Assembly (NCBI RefSeq): GCF_052857255.1
Contig: NC_135507.1
Location: 73,873,330-73,937,329 of the forward strand
From: Amblyomma americanum
Taxonomy: Eukaryota; Arthropoda; Arachnida; Ixodida; Ixodidae
Length of the DNA stretch: 64,000 nt
Reading direction: 5' to 3'
The position numbers and the translations under genes are program-made. Of the stretch, positions 1-14,300 are shown piece by piece; position 1 is the stretch's first letter, and each line of letters opens with the position of its first letter. The notes under the pieces were generated by a model. It was not told the origin of the DNA. It worked only from the letters and a program-made list of their open reading frames with translations, and made no database searches.

Positions 1-845
1 GGCCCATCGAAGGGACAAAAGAGTGCACGGTCCGAGGTGAACAGCTCGCGTGCATGCACCACCCGCAAACAGCTCGCGCGCAGTGGCCACGGGCTTGTTC
101 AAAGCAGTGTCTATACACGCAGGGTTTCGCGCGTCTTCACGCCCCCCTTCCCCCCCTCCTATTCAGCACCTAAGGCTGCTTCTGTGCGACGCAGACAACA
201 GCGAGTTGCATGGTGCGCAAAGTTTGCATCAAGGCAAATTTTATCCTCCTCCTCCTGCATCAAAGCAGACGAGCCTTTTCTTTTTTTGTTCCCCTTGGAG
301 CACCCCACGGACATTCAAAGAGCGTCCCTACGATGAAGCGCTCGCGTGCGTGCACCGACATCTTGCCGGCTTGATAACTATAAACACGAGTTCTATAAAC
401 TATATAGCCGAAGAGGGTCGCGGTGCAGCTGGCTTGCGTGAGCTGTGTTCAGCGACGCCCCGCGTTTTATTGCACGCATCACGTCCTATTGCGTTCGCGT
501 TCAAACGCGCGCGAATTCTATCGCGTTATATAGGGGGCGCGCCTGCGCTATAGTTATCTTATTCGCCGCCAGGTTTACAGGACGAGAACAGCTGTACAGC
601 AGCGTGGCGCTGCGAATTTCTCAAGGCCGCTCACCTACCAGACGAACTACTGGCATTGAAGAGACCGCAGAAAGGGCTCATCCGTGCACTTGAAGACACC
701 GAAGAAGAGAAAAAAAAACAAGCAAACAAAATGCTTGGATATATGCTGCAGTCGAAGTGTTGTTTATTTTTTTCACATAACCCGTCACCTGTGTATACTC
801 GGCCTTTATCGCGCTGCATCACTTCACATGTGCTTTACTCATTTC
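1..845. other. Non-coding, upstream intron of the secreted-protein gene
   Basis: GC-rich sequence with open frames but no coding signature, splice-bounded exon or repeat I recognise. It should be intronic because the first visible exon at 1608 starts in phase 1. Confidence 0.4.
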
Positions 846-854
846 TTATGCAAC

Positions 855-1138
<284 letters not shown>

Positions 1139-1607
1139 ATATATATATATACACACATACATACAATGGGTACAAGCTTTCCCCAGGTCTGGTGTTCGGC
1201 TTATTTAGGGTGAAATGCCGGGGAAATGGGTCTTTGACGCCACCTTGAATAATCGAAAAATACCTTGTGCCATGGCGCTGTTTTGCCGTATATGCCCTGG
1301 CGCCATAGAAATCCATAATCACCATCATGTCCGTACGAATTACCACTACGGTCCTTGTGTCTTCGCACTTTTCAACAAGCCCAATTCAGCCTTTTCTCAT
1401 TTCGTTCATTCTTTAGAATAGAACTACACCGTCCGTGTCGACCAAGCCTCTGCTCCCGCAAGGAGCAAAGTATACTGTATATGTATACAGACCGCTCCAT
1501 ATAGCCGTGTATACTGCGAGGTGTTCTGTCCATGTCACTGCACCGTATATATACCGTGCACGGGTGTACTCAACGTCTTCCTCCCTCCCTTGTCCACTTT
1601 TGCGCAG

Positions 1608-1788
1608 GTTCGGCAGTGTGCTACTTCCCCGTGGAACTGCACGGAACTTTCCTGATGCAGACGCAGGCGACGGCCGCCTACGGCGGCTCGGTGGTGTCCT
1701 ACTCGGAGATCACCGTCGAGGTGGACGCCATCCCGCCCTGGGGGCGATGTCACCGCCGCCGAGGTCACCACGTCATCCTCAAGGACAG
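1608..1788 (+). CDS. Exon A of the secreted DUF7042-7045-like gene (first exon in window)
   Basis: Acceptor is pyrimidine-rich followed by GCAG; donor is ACAG|GTACGG. The exon enters with two bases completing a codon and leaves in phase 2. It encodes VCYFPVELHGTF and later PPWGRCHRR (residues 1-59). Two cysteines, a C.FP start and a conserved W/G.C pattern fit the N-terminal domain of the family. GC content is very high. Confidence 0.85.
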
Positions 1789-2415
1789 GTACGGGTGCAC
1801 GCTGTACTTGGGACCACAGAGGGACACGACTCAATAACGAAGCGGCAAATGCCCTTCAAATGAGGCCTGCCAGTCAATGGTGTCGTGACGTATACTGCGA
1901 TGACATCGCACTTAATCGTCAGAGATGTGCAAGGCTACTGAACACGACGTCCTGACCATAGATCGACGCCATTGTTTGGAGGGCCTCCTTTTAGGGAAAT
2001 TTCCCGCTTTGTTATTGAGTTGGGCACCTTCACGCCGGCGTGAAAGTTTCGTCGAGAGAACTTGCGCGTTACAGACGTCTTGTCGAAACATATTCTCACA
2101 AATTCAAGTCGTTCATTTTCATGTTTTGCCTTTTTGCCTTCTGGTTCAATACTGATCCGGAGTTCCCGGGTTCGGAACCGACCGCGGCGGCTGCGTTTTT
2201 ATGGAGGCAAAACGCTAAGGCGCCCGTGTGCTGTGCGATGTCAGTGCACGTTAAAGATCCCCAGGTGGTCGAAATTATTCCGGAGCCCTCCACTACGGCA
2301 CCTATCTCTTCCTTTCTTCTTTCACTCCCTCCTTTATCCCTTCCCTTACGGCGCGGTTCAGGCGTCCAACGATATATGAGACGGATACTGTGCCATTTCC
2401 TTTCCCCCGAAACTA

Positions 2416-2491
<76 letters not shown>

Positions 2492-5400
2492 TGGTTCAAG
2501 TGCATCGTATGGGGTTATGCTTGCTACAGGACTCGTAACATTAGCGGTATCGGGCTGTGCACTTGGGATTAATTGACTGAGCTGTCCGACAGTCCTCGGC
2601 GGCGGGCATGACGAGAGTGATGTTCTGTTAGCGTCAAAATCTTTACACAGCAGAACATTCCTGCACGCCCCGATATCAGTTAACCATGTTAGTCCGCACA
2701 TAGGCCTGCGCAGGTCTCTCCATAAGGGGGTGGGGGCAAAGTTCATGGCAGCGCCCGTTCATACCTTCCGGGTAACAGGGAGCTATATGGTACAAAATAT
2801 GCGCCGCCCTTCCCCATGTCTATTAGGGGGCAGTTCCCTCTTGCTCCCCCCCTCTGCGCACGCCAATGAGTCCATATGATATCGCTGCTGCAGAGATTAC
2901 GTCTTTGCCTGTGAGTATAATTGTTACCGAGAGAGGCAGAAGGTGTCTGCTGTTATGGATATCGTTCTTTATCAACAGCTCGGGTGTTTCAGCGAACACT
3001 TTCAAAAATTCCTGAAAATATTGGGTTAAATATAGCAAGGAAATAGGTGTAGCAGCACTTTCTCTGCCCCGGCTGACACAATATACTGTAAGACCCCTCT
3101 AATTATCCAGGTAATTAACAAAAACTCAGTAATTAACTTTTTAGTTATCGTAGATGGGTGGTTAGTCCCAACTGGGACTTTGATGCCGTGTAAAAGGCGA
3201 TTTCATATGAGTTTTTGAAACGAAGAAAAACTCAATTTCAAGAGCCCTGCAGCGCGAAGAAATCCGACGCTTTTTCCCGCACGCGACGAGCACAAGGAGC
3301 GCCGGAAGTACGGCGTAAGCGAAGCGTCTGCTGGTCACGTGTCGCAATGAATGCAGCGCCCAGTGCGAAACGCATGTGCTATGTTTCCTCGCTAGAGGAC
3401 CTCGGCGCCCAGCTTAGACCGCGACCGGCGTTATCGACTGCTTCGTCGCTCGGAGTAAGGAAAATTAGTCATCGTCTGCTACGCGGCTGTCGCTTTTGGG
3501 AACACTGATAAGCTCATGGGGCTCAAGCCTGTCTGGTTAACTCCGGAAAGAGTTTTTTTTTTTTTCGTCACTAGCCTTGTTAAAAGGACGAAGGTACCAT
3601 TCTCTGACAATGTGCAGATTACTGTTTAGCGTTAAATAGTGCCGGTATATAGACACGCGTTGTATTATTTCTGCCAAGTGTCTATTCCTTTTATGCGGTA
3701 TCGGCTTGACTGCTACAATAGATGAGAATGACTTCGTAGATGAAAAGATTCTAACTGAAAACATTGCGATTTTAGCACTAAGGTGCTCCGTACCGGCTGG
3801 CTCAATACGGTTGCCGTGTGCTGGATCAGACACGTCCAGTGCCGTAAGGAGTGCTAGTACCTAATTAGGAAACCTTGTCCGCAGGTGTTCAGCACAAATT
3901 TCTAGTTGTATAACAAACAGGAATGAATGAAATTTGTACCTTGTATGAATTTAGTTGGTTGCAGCCCCACTTGGACACTCCAGGAAAGAACTATAGTACA
4001 TGAGATGAAAAGAAGCCGTTTTCACATCACGTGTTCAAAATGCTTGCCGTCCATTGCGATGCACAGTAGAATGCGGTCTTTGATGGAATTCACAGCAGAA
4101 ATGAGCCTCTCTTGGGGAATATTTTCAATTGATATCCTGATGCGCTCCTTCAGGTCTTCGAGGCTAGCTGGCTGCGTATTTGAAAATTTTGTTGCTAACA
4201 TATCCCCAGACGAATGTATCCAGTGGTGACAAATCGGGTGATCTTGGAAGCCACGCTGCTGTTCCCACTCGCCCAATCGATTGGTTGGGAAAAGTACTCT
4301 CCAGGAATTTCACCGCGGAACGAAAAAAAAAATGTGGCGGGGCTCCGTCATGCTGAAACCACATTTTTTTTTTTTCAACCCGGCCAGCGGTAGCTCTGAG
4401 ACAAATTCAAAGACGGCGCCTTTTAGGACGCAGTCTGGGTACTTTTTCCTCGTGAGATTTCCGTCGAAGAATTAAGGGCCGACAATACGGCCGTCATAAA
4501 TGCCGCACCAAACATTTGCGGACCATTTTACTTGGTGCTTGTGCTGGCGTAGCCAATGTGGGTTCTTGTCGCACCAATAATGCGCATTGTACTTTGTCCA
4601 GGAATTCCGAGTCTTCATCACAATTAATTAGGCACCAGTTGCAAAAATCGAGCCGTTTCTGAAAGTCAATCGGTGTCAGTGCCTGGTGAAGACACACATG
4701 ATAAGGTTGGTAGCTGTGTCTTGATAGTGACCTCCAAACTGATGCCGGACTGGCTCCGTACGCGTTGGCGATTTCCCTGACACTTGCTTCTGGCCTGACA
4801 GAAACGTATACGCGAGGACATCAATGTCAAATTCGTCGGCTGCGCTCCCTGGTCTCTTCCTTTTCTGAGCATGAACTGATTCAGTAGACTTAAATCGATT
4901 AAATATCGATACGAACGTGGGATGAGTCGGCACACGACGACCGGAATGTTGGGCAACATGCAGTCTGGATGCCAGCTCCGCGTCCATTTGCGCGCTCACA
5001 CAAGCGATCACAATGTCCAACTTCTCGGCAGTGGAGTATTGGTGTTGCGCTGGCGCGGCGATTCCCACAATTCAAACAACGCGGCGTGACGTTTTAATGC
5101 TTGGCGGCACTTCCACACATGCAAGTGATTTGAAACATTGGCACTGCAATAGAATTGTCACACGCGCACCTCCAAGACAAGCACCTGAAATGCAAACGGC
5201 TGCGCTCTATTGGGAAAGTGAAGCTAACACACGGTAACACAACCGCAAGAGCAACTAACTGCCCGATAGCACACAGCCACTGCCGCGCAAGCTCTCCTTG
5301 CCACGCTGACAAAGCTTTTCTTTATCGGACGTGGTTCCTGATGCACAGCAATTGTCAGACAAATTGTAGGACGCTTAAGCTTCGCCTTTAAGAGTGGAAC

Positions 5401-8400
5401 GCGACAGCGTGTTGCAACACTGCCAGGGAGTCCACAGAGCGTCATTGCCCGTTCAGCGCGACGCTTTGCCCGTTAGAGAAATCGCTCTGCTAGGTACGGT
5501 GAAACGGACGCGCGGAGCGGCAAACCACGTAGAAGCGCTGCCAGGCGCCTTGCCGAAACGCGCGGGACTCAAGTTGCAGTCGCAGTTCGTCGGCACATAG
5601 TTCTCGACAAACCTCATGCCACGAACGCCAGCATAGCTTCCGCGCCGAACGAACGGGCAACAAGCCGCAAGCTTCGTGGTGAACACGTTTTGGATGCGCG
5701 CTGCGTTGTTCGCCGCTCACCGCGTGATTCCTGCGTGCCCGCACGGCCCCACTGCGCCCGAACGAGACGAGCGGGAGGCGCTGCCGTCGCGCGCTATCTT
5801 TTGGGGCAGTGGCGTGCATTGCAAGGAGGAGGAAGAGGAGGCGGGGTGGGAGTTTTCGCTCACGACCAACGCCGCCGACGCCGACGACACCGGCTTTTCT
5901 GCGACACGGGGCCCCTTAACGCTGGAAGATTCATGATGATGCACAAAAACGAGCCTGTCGGGCAGCCATACCAGAAGTGGCGCACAAACACACACACAAA
6001 AAACGCCTGCAGATAGGTCCATCAGGGCTGTCAATTATCGACGTTCCCGCAGCAGACGATGATTATAATTTTTCTTACTCCGAGCGACGAAGCAGTCGAC
6101 AACGCCGGCCGCGGTCTAATCTGGGCGCCGAGGTTCTCCAGCGAGGAAAGATAGCACACGCGTTTCGAAATGGGCGCTGCATTCATTGCGACACATGACC
6201 AGCGGACGCTTCGCTCACGCCATACTTCCGGCGCTCCTCGTGCGCTCAGGATCGGTTGCGTGCGGGAAAAAGCGTCGGATTTCTTCGCGCTGCAGGGCTC
6301 TACAAATTGAGCTTTTCTTCGTTTCAAAAACGGATACGACATCGTCTTGTTCACGGCATCAAACTCCCATTTCGGAGTAACCACCCAGCTACGACAATTG
6401 AAAGGCTAATTAGTGGGTTTTTGTTATTTGCCTGAATAATTCGAGGGGTTTTACAGAATTTGTGTCCGCCGGGTAGAGTGTGTGCTGCTACACCTATTTC
6501 CTTGCTATATTGAACCCAATATTTTAAGGAATTTTTGAAAGTGTTCGCTGACACACCCGGTATGCTATACGTGCATAAATGTAACAAGCTTCGCCAGCAC
6601 ATACGTGTTTCGGGAGCTCAGAGAACGGGCCACACTTACTTAATGAAAGCGGCAATTCGAAAGCAGAGGTGGACTGAAGGTTCGAACATTTCGTTCCTTT
6701 CGAAAAGTTCGCCGTGAAAGTTCGAAGCCAGCTCAAAGAGTTCGGTTCCGCTTGCTCCATCCTTGCAGCACGGGCACGGAGGACTGCATGCGCTGCTTCC
6801 ACCTGACGCTCAAGACCCCCAACGTGATCCAGATACACGCGGAAGGTAAGTCACCATACTAAAATTTGTTCAGACAGTCCATATAGACTTCTGTCTATAA
6901 AGTCTATTGATGTTTTTAGACAAATCGTAGAGAATAGTCTATAAGCAATACAAATCCTATAGACAGTCTATAGATTTATGGCCATGCACTTTTAGTAGAC
7001 TTTAGTCTATAGACTATGAATAGACGCCAGGAAATATCTATAGGAAAGCAATAGAGGCTATAAGAAGTCTATAGACTGTCTATAGACCATTTTGTAAGGG
7101 TCTCCTCTCTCGCCGATTCGACAACAGGCTGGCTCTCCTGTCGGCCCTGGGCAATTGTCCCGGAGCGTTATTCTCCGGCCATTGTTGCTTCAGCGGCAAT
7201 TAATGCTCATCCATCATCCTTAATAGGAGGAGCCTAATTGGATGGATGATCAATGGGGAAGGCTTTTGTCCTGTGTGTGTGGACGTAACCTAGATTGAGA
7301 TGATGACCGCCGTTAATTCCTTAAAGGAACTGCTGCCTCTAATATTGCTGTAGGGTTCACACTTCATTTTTCTTTCTTTTTTCGCGAGCTCTTAATCGCG
7401 TACGCGCACAAGACGGATGACAACTCTGGTGGACAACTCTGGTGGCGTCTGGGAATGAGTGAAGGCACATCTAAAGCGTGCGCTTCACCGGGGCCGCCAA
7501 CCCCATAGACATATCGTGAACTAAATACATGGGGTTTCAGGGAACTCTGCCAGAAATTTAAAAAAAGGGTTTTTGGTTATAAAGGTCTGCGTCCCGGGCC
7601 GCTATTCTAGCCCACCAGCCCGGGCAGGACACGTGACACATGCGCCATTTTACCATATTTTGAGCTAACATATGCGATGCAGTTTTCGTGCCGCAGGCGA
7701 CTTCGATGACCCATATTTCCAGCAAAATTGTGAGGCCAGTTGTAAACACGCGCGTATTTCTCCACGGTATGCTAATGGTCCAGTTGGGGAACAGCCGCCG
7801 CGGTGGCTCAGTGGTTATTGCGCTCGGCTGCTGGCCCGAAAGACGCGGGTTCGATCCCGGCCGCGGCGGTCCAATTTCGATGGAGGCGAAATTCTAAAGG
7901 CTCGTGTGCTGTGCGACGTCAGTGTACGTTAAAGAACCCCAGGTGGTCGAAATTTCCGGAGCCCTTCACTACGGCGTCCCTCATAGCCTGAGTCGCTTTG
8001 GGACGTTAAACCCTCATAAACCAAACCAAGTTGGGGAACGAACCGACGCCCGACCCGTGGAACGAAACACGGTGGGCTTCGTCGCAACTGAGCTCAACAA
8101 CAACAACAAAACTAAAATAACATTCGTGGAGGATTATGAGCAAACCTGTGAATGTATTTTGGGCGAGGCACCTAGCTAAGTGTAGAGCGCTAAGATATGG
8201 TGTTTTAAACCCTCCTAAACCCAGTCGCATGACCGTGCCTATAGATCCCAAAGATGCAACCGAGTTGTCCGAAAACTGCCAATCGTTAGCGCCAGATGGC
8301 CGGCTGTACCTCTCTGCTAGTATTCTAAATCTGTCTAATATCTGTTGCGTACCTATATACGTTGCAATCGCCCGCTTTTTCCTCGTGTGCTGTGTACGCC

Positions 8401-10415
8401 CTGGCTTTCACGCCTTACCGAGCGTGCAAATCTTCCCCTTTGCAGGCCTCGCCCGATGCTACACCAACGAGGAAGCAGCTCGAGCCACGTGCCCCGATGA
8501 CCGGGCCGTCTCCGAGCGGCGGTTCACAGAAATCATCCTCTACAGTGAGTGTTTCTGCTAATTCCCACGTACGAAGGTTTTTCCCTCTCTCGTGACGGTT
8601 TCGTTAAGGAGCGAATGGCGCCTTTCCAAAATGTGTCGCACCCGAGAAGGTCGGGCTTCTGGTCGTTGAAGGTTTGTGCCCATTGGAAAACCGGTGGTTC
8701 CAAGGTGGCATTGGGATTCAAACCCGTTACCTCCGGCATACGGGATTGATGGTCTACGGTAGCGCAACAGGCGGCACAGAACGTTGTATACACTACAATT
8801 GACTGAACGCTGTACCTCTTGTACACCCGCCGCTAGAAGTTCAATGTGCAAGCGATCGAGCTTTGGAAGTGTAAGTAGTCGCGGCCTGTGCACGTGACGG
8901 GCACGTGCACCAAAGGGCGGAATACAAGGCAGACTGTGCACAGCATCTTCGACGTGGCAATAGCAAATGCTGTTTCTCATGGTGTATGTAGAAGGCGGGA
9001 AGACGGTACACTTGGCAGCACAAAATGAGCAAGGGGTGTGAGGGAAGCCTAAGTCACAACGCCCCGACAACATCCCAACAACGTCCCGACGACGTCCCGT
9101 AACTCGTGCATGACGTCGGGTTGCACACGAATGCTTCTCTCGGAGCACGTAAGAGTCGTCCGCTAACACTAATTCCTCCTTGTGGCATTGCAGGGAAGCA
9201 CACGGAGGAGCACCTCAAGGGCAACGGCCTGCTTCTGGGCGAACCGCTGTCGCCGCCATCGCCGGCGATGCCGGGGATTGGCGGCACGGCGTCGACGTCC
9301 CTGCGCCAGATGTTCTGCCCCATCAACGGCCGCTACCGCTTCCAGTACAGCGCCAACGGCGAGGAGTTCCGCTGCGCCGAGCCCTACTCGTCCGAGCTGA
9401 GCAACTGCCCGCGCGGGGACGGGCTCACCGTGCGATTCCGCCAGTGCTCCTTCCCGGACTTCGGTGAGATACTGCACGCGTGCACAATACAATACAATGC
9501 ATGAAAATTTCGCGTATTTGAAATCTGTAGATTTCAGCCCTGCAAGCTTCATGACGCTACCGAATCAACTACCCAGCTAAAGTGAAAAATTAATTAATTT
9601 CGAAAGATTTAATGACGTGAAAAACACATAACAGTACCCTGTATGTCCTTCTTTTTCTTTGTCATGTTTCCGTAGCGCTGTTTTCTAAGTAACTATGTAA
9701 AACCAAATCGCCCAATCTGCCGTTCTTCTGTCTGTCTTGTTTGGCACCAAGACCAGGAGTGGTCAAAGATTCATCCGTTGCGTTTGCTGCCACCACTCAT
9801 GTACGTGTTTCCTTTTTTCCCCCCTTTTTACTTCGGCCGTGCAATGCAGACGTGAGCTTCCTGTGCCTGGGCGACTGGGAGAGCGGCCGCGGTGGTGACC
9901 GCTACCTGGCCCTCATGGACCTCCGCAGGGACCCGGAGTCCCGGCCCAGATACCGATGCGGGGTGAGTAGCGCCCCCCCCCCCCCCCCCCCCCCCCCTCT
10001 CTCTCTCTCCACGGCGAACCCGGCTACGCTTCGCGCATTTGGCCGCTGCAGAGGCAGTTTGTAAGAAGTTTGTAAGTGCGGGAAGTTTGTAAGCAAGCCC
10101 GCAAAAACTGGACAAAGGCTTCTAGTTTGCGCGGCTGCCACTACGTGGTCTGTGGCGCTGAACTTCAAAATTTACCGCGGGCATTTTGAATGTTTGGTAC
10201 ACCTTATATGTGTCAGATACTGCATCCCGTAGGGAAAGTGTGCCGTTAGATTCAACATCTTCACGCGTCATCTCGCTACACTCTTTAGTTTTCTCTATTA
10301 AAAACCAAAATATCCCTATTCAGAGGCGAGGTGCTCGCTACTGACGGCCGACAGATGGCCCTAGTTGATGCTAGGAAACACCCAAATGTTACCGCCCGTT
10401 TCAAAGGGAAGAGCC

Positions 10416-10496
<81 letters not shown>

Positions 10497-11328
10497 CGGG
10501 AAAGCTGGCCATGAAAATAATATGATCGATCCCGACTACGCGCCGCTTCTTGTGTATTCATTAAAGTCCGGAGTGCTTGATGGAATTTCAGTTTGTTGCG
10601 TTTTTGCAGCGTCATTAACACTGAAATACAGCCTGTGGAACTGAAGCGAAATACTTGAACACATTAATGTAGGACTGAACAAAACTTACCGTACTTTTTT
10701 CCCCTTCATATATATATGCGTTCGTTTTCGCCTGCGGCAGCACATGTCCAAAAGGAAATACAACCGGGCCAGCAACAACGTCCAGATTCGCACGCCCTTT
10801 CAACCGTCAAGGCCACCTTTCGATTCGAGGCCCTGCTCTCTCGCGTGTAAGAGAGAGAAAAAAACGAATAGCTTTGATTGTCTGCGAGCCTACAGTGACC
10901 CTGCAAGCGTTGTGCCAGTTGCTGAAAGCATGGGAAACCGCGAAGACAAGGTTGCAGCCTTACTCCGCTCTGTACAATCAGGATTGACATTTAGTGATCG
11001 GCAGACCGAGCCGCACCGTGGACGCGTCGTCCGTGACGGCGTCGTTGTTTCTGAACGTGTAAAGACCGCCTCGAGTGTTTAACAGGCGTGAACTTCGATA
11101 GTAAAGAAACAACGAAGCCGAATCGCGCGCAAAACGGAGAGGGGTGGGGGGTAATGAGAAGTCACGGCTTCACGGACCGCGAACCGGCAAACTTCCCTTT
11201 TGGTTCGCCGTTTCCAATACTTCGCTCCGGCCAGGGTCATTATACACAGCCTGACCGCGGTCGGTTTCGTGGACACGACAACACGCAGTGTGCACATACC
11301 TATTCCGCGTCCGTTCCATTCTCAACAC

Positions 11329-11388
<60 letters not shown>

Positions 11389-14300
11389 GGGGGGGCAGCA
11401 TTCCGGGCATGCACGCCTGTTAGAACCATTTCCGCGGTTTGTCTCGGGCGGCTCGGCAGCACATCGGCCATTACGGGCGTCTTAAAGCACCTTGAAGAAT
11501 TGAACCCCGCTCACCGCCCCAGTGAACGAAAAGAACAGAATAAACAAACAATTAAGGGAAAGACGGGGTCCGAAAGAAAGAAATTAGGAAAAAAAAAAAG
11601 CTCAGTCTTCTCGCGTGTTTGTACCTTTTGATCTCTAACCGCGTTCCACCGTCGTCGCCGCTGGCCACCCACAGGGATTCGTACTCTATGCCGGGTTCCG
11701 AGCGCTCTTCCAGCGGTGGCGTGACGTCAGTGACGTCATCACGCCACCGGCTGGCAGCCGACGTACACGAGTCACTGTCTACGCTGCTTATAGTAAAAAA
11801 AAAAAAGAGAGAGGACGCGGCAATAATGCACCTTGCATGCTTCGGCTTGCAGAGACGTTCTCAAGAATGCGTATCGCGATCTCAATTAAGTTAAGGTCGT
11901 CACATCCAGGTTGTTTTGTGTTCACCGAGCACGCGCTGTGTAGCACTCGTAACAGGATCAGATTATACCGCAGTATGCACAGTTTGACTCACGGTTCTCG
12001 CATTTCTTCCTTGTTCTGAAAAACAACGGTCGTTTAAGGAGTTTCCATGGTCCAAGGTTACTTCAGACTAGTTGAAAGCAGCCGCGGAGGTGATGGCAGT
12101 TAGCTTAGAAGACAAAAGAACTGCCTTACGAAGGGGCAGTTCTTTTTCACACATCCCGGTGTTCTCACATCCATGGACACTAATCACAAGAGTAGATAAT
12201 TCGGCTGTTGATAGCTAATTAAGCTAATTAGGCACAAGCGTAAGGGAGCTTAAGTGGGTATTTAACACCTCCGGGAACATCGTTTGACTTGAACGAGTCA
12301 GAAAGAGTTATGCGCAATTGTCTCTAGGGAAGGAATTTTGGTTTCTGGTCCACCTGTTCGCGCAAACTTAATTAACCGCAAGCGAGCTGCGGCTTTTTTT
12401 TCTTCCCAGCAAAAGATTGCAGGTTCGGTGTCTAAACAACAGTCGGGGCCGTAGTGTCGATGTGGGCGCAAGACGGCAGTATACGTCGAGATTTCGGTTC
12501 GCAACGTTAACTCAGGTGCTTGAGGTTATAAATTTACAGCCCAAACCATTCTCCGGTGTTCCTGAACGCCTAGGCGGTGCAGTCGTGGGGCGTAAATACC
12601 GCAATTATATCGCTCCTGAACCCGCAGCCCGTTATAGCCGATATGCGGACGACCAGAACACGATGTGAACCGTTTCTTCGAGTACTTCGGATCTGAACGG
12701 ACACTCAGGCGAGTTTCAAGAGGCCATACCGCGAGCCTTACATTATGCGCCGAGCGATTCCACTTCCTATAGGATTTAGCTAGAAAAAAAAAAGAATGAA
12801 AAAAAAAAACGAACAAGCATTCTGGAAGCGGTGGATAATCAGCCATTATAATACCATACTATACTTGAAAACGGTGACTGCCGCCGGAGCTTAAATGGCC
12901 GCCTAACTATATATAAGGGGAACCCATTTTGCACGGCATCTACGTTTTTTCGAACCGTGCTTACTTTGCCCGTCTGTTCCTTTGTTTTAATTATCCGACT
13001 CCCGTAATAGCACTCCGGTGTCGGTCTACGCCGACCCATTCCGAGCTCGCTAAGTGCACAGCCACCCTCTCCCCCGCCCTCTCATTTTTCTTAATTATTT
13101 TCTTTTTTTTCCCGCCGCCGCTTCCTTTTCCCCCGCAATTCCGAAGAACATTAGCCGCGTGGAAGACAGTCCGTCCCAGCGCGTAATTAACTTAGCGCGC
13201 GAGGCTTAGCGCAGGCAAGGCCGTCCTCTATTCTTTCGAGAAAATAAGAACAACAAAAAGAAGGAAGAGATAACGGAGGAAGCAAAGAAGAGAATACGAC
13301 GACGAATGCGAAGCAGTGGGGGAACGCAAAGGCCTTTGGTGTTTCGTTCCTGCAGGTTCTTGTTTTTTTTTTTGTTTCCCGGTGTCCCTGTCATCACAAA
13401 CAAGGAAAGAGTTCTGCGCATCTTTTTATTTCTTCATTCTATTCATTTTCCCTCGGTTGTATAGTTGCCTTGCCGCCTGTCGTTTCCTCATAGTCTGCCC
13501 TAGTTCCCGTGGCGAAAAAAGAAAACAAGCAAAAGCATATGTCTTTCCCGCTTCAGGTATTTTTTTTTCTTCGGAAATGACGCGGCCAGCAGCTCGCACG
13601 AACGTGTAATGCCGACTCATGCAGTTACGGGATGTCTGTCCGAAACGGCAATTCCTGCAAAAAAATAGCGCCCAGCCGTTTTTCGTCAAGCAGGGCGCAT
13701 CCGGTTGCTGACGCCTGTAAGGAAAAAAAGAACTACAAACATAAAAAGTATAAGTAAAAGGTCGGCAGTAAACAAAGCCGCAGAATATGACCGGCTTAGC
13801 CATAAACAAACACTCATCTCGCGTTTTAACGGCGGGGCCGCGAGGGACCGCCCCGTGAACTTCCAAAAGCCCTCCGCCGCCCGCCTCGCCTCGAAGTCAA
13901 ACAGGACGCGACTAGCCCAGCACAGTTGGACGAAAAAGGGAAGAAAATCATCGATAGTCGTAATTGTGGCCTTCGGTATTTCGTGCAACCTGCCGGTTCT
14001 CTTCTTTCTTTATTTTTATCTATTGCGCTCGAACGCCCACTTGCGAAGGCGTTCTCTTATAATGCTAGCCGATGACAAGCGTTATATAGAGGCGGGATGA
14101 TGGACTCCCTCGTCTGGCTGAATCCATAGCTGCTTGACGTCACTGGTGCGCGAGCCAATGGCCACGCGCCTCTCTCTCAACGTCGCAAGTCAAACACGGG
14201 GCGGCATCCGCTTCACAATTCAAACCGCATGGAAGGTCAGAAACGATAAGAAGAATAAGCAGAAGAAGTGGGGGCGGATGGGAGGGTTCCTGGAAGGCGG

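Noticed and set aside
3215..3508. Protein-like ORF matching a second ORF at 6031-6384
   Set aside because: The similarity comes from the long inverted repeat; no known domain is present and the frames differ by indels.
7803..8027. Apparent tRNA gene at the GTGGCTCAGTGG...GGTTCGATCCC motif
   Set aside because: The motif is the tRNA-derived head of a SINE; it continues into the SINE body and recurs at many places, so no independent tRNA gene is called.
12114..12147. Hairpin followed by T-run resembling a rho-independent terminator
   Set aside because: The window is eukaryotic with spliced genes, so a bacterial terminator makes no sense here.
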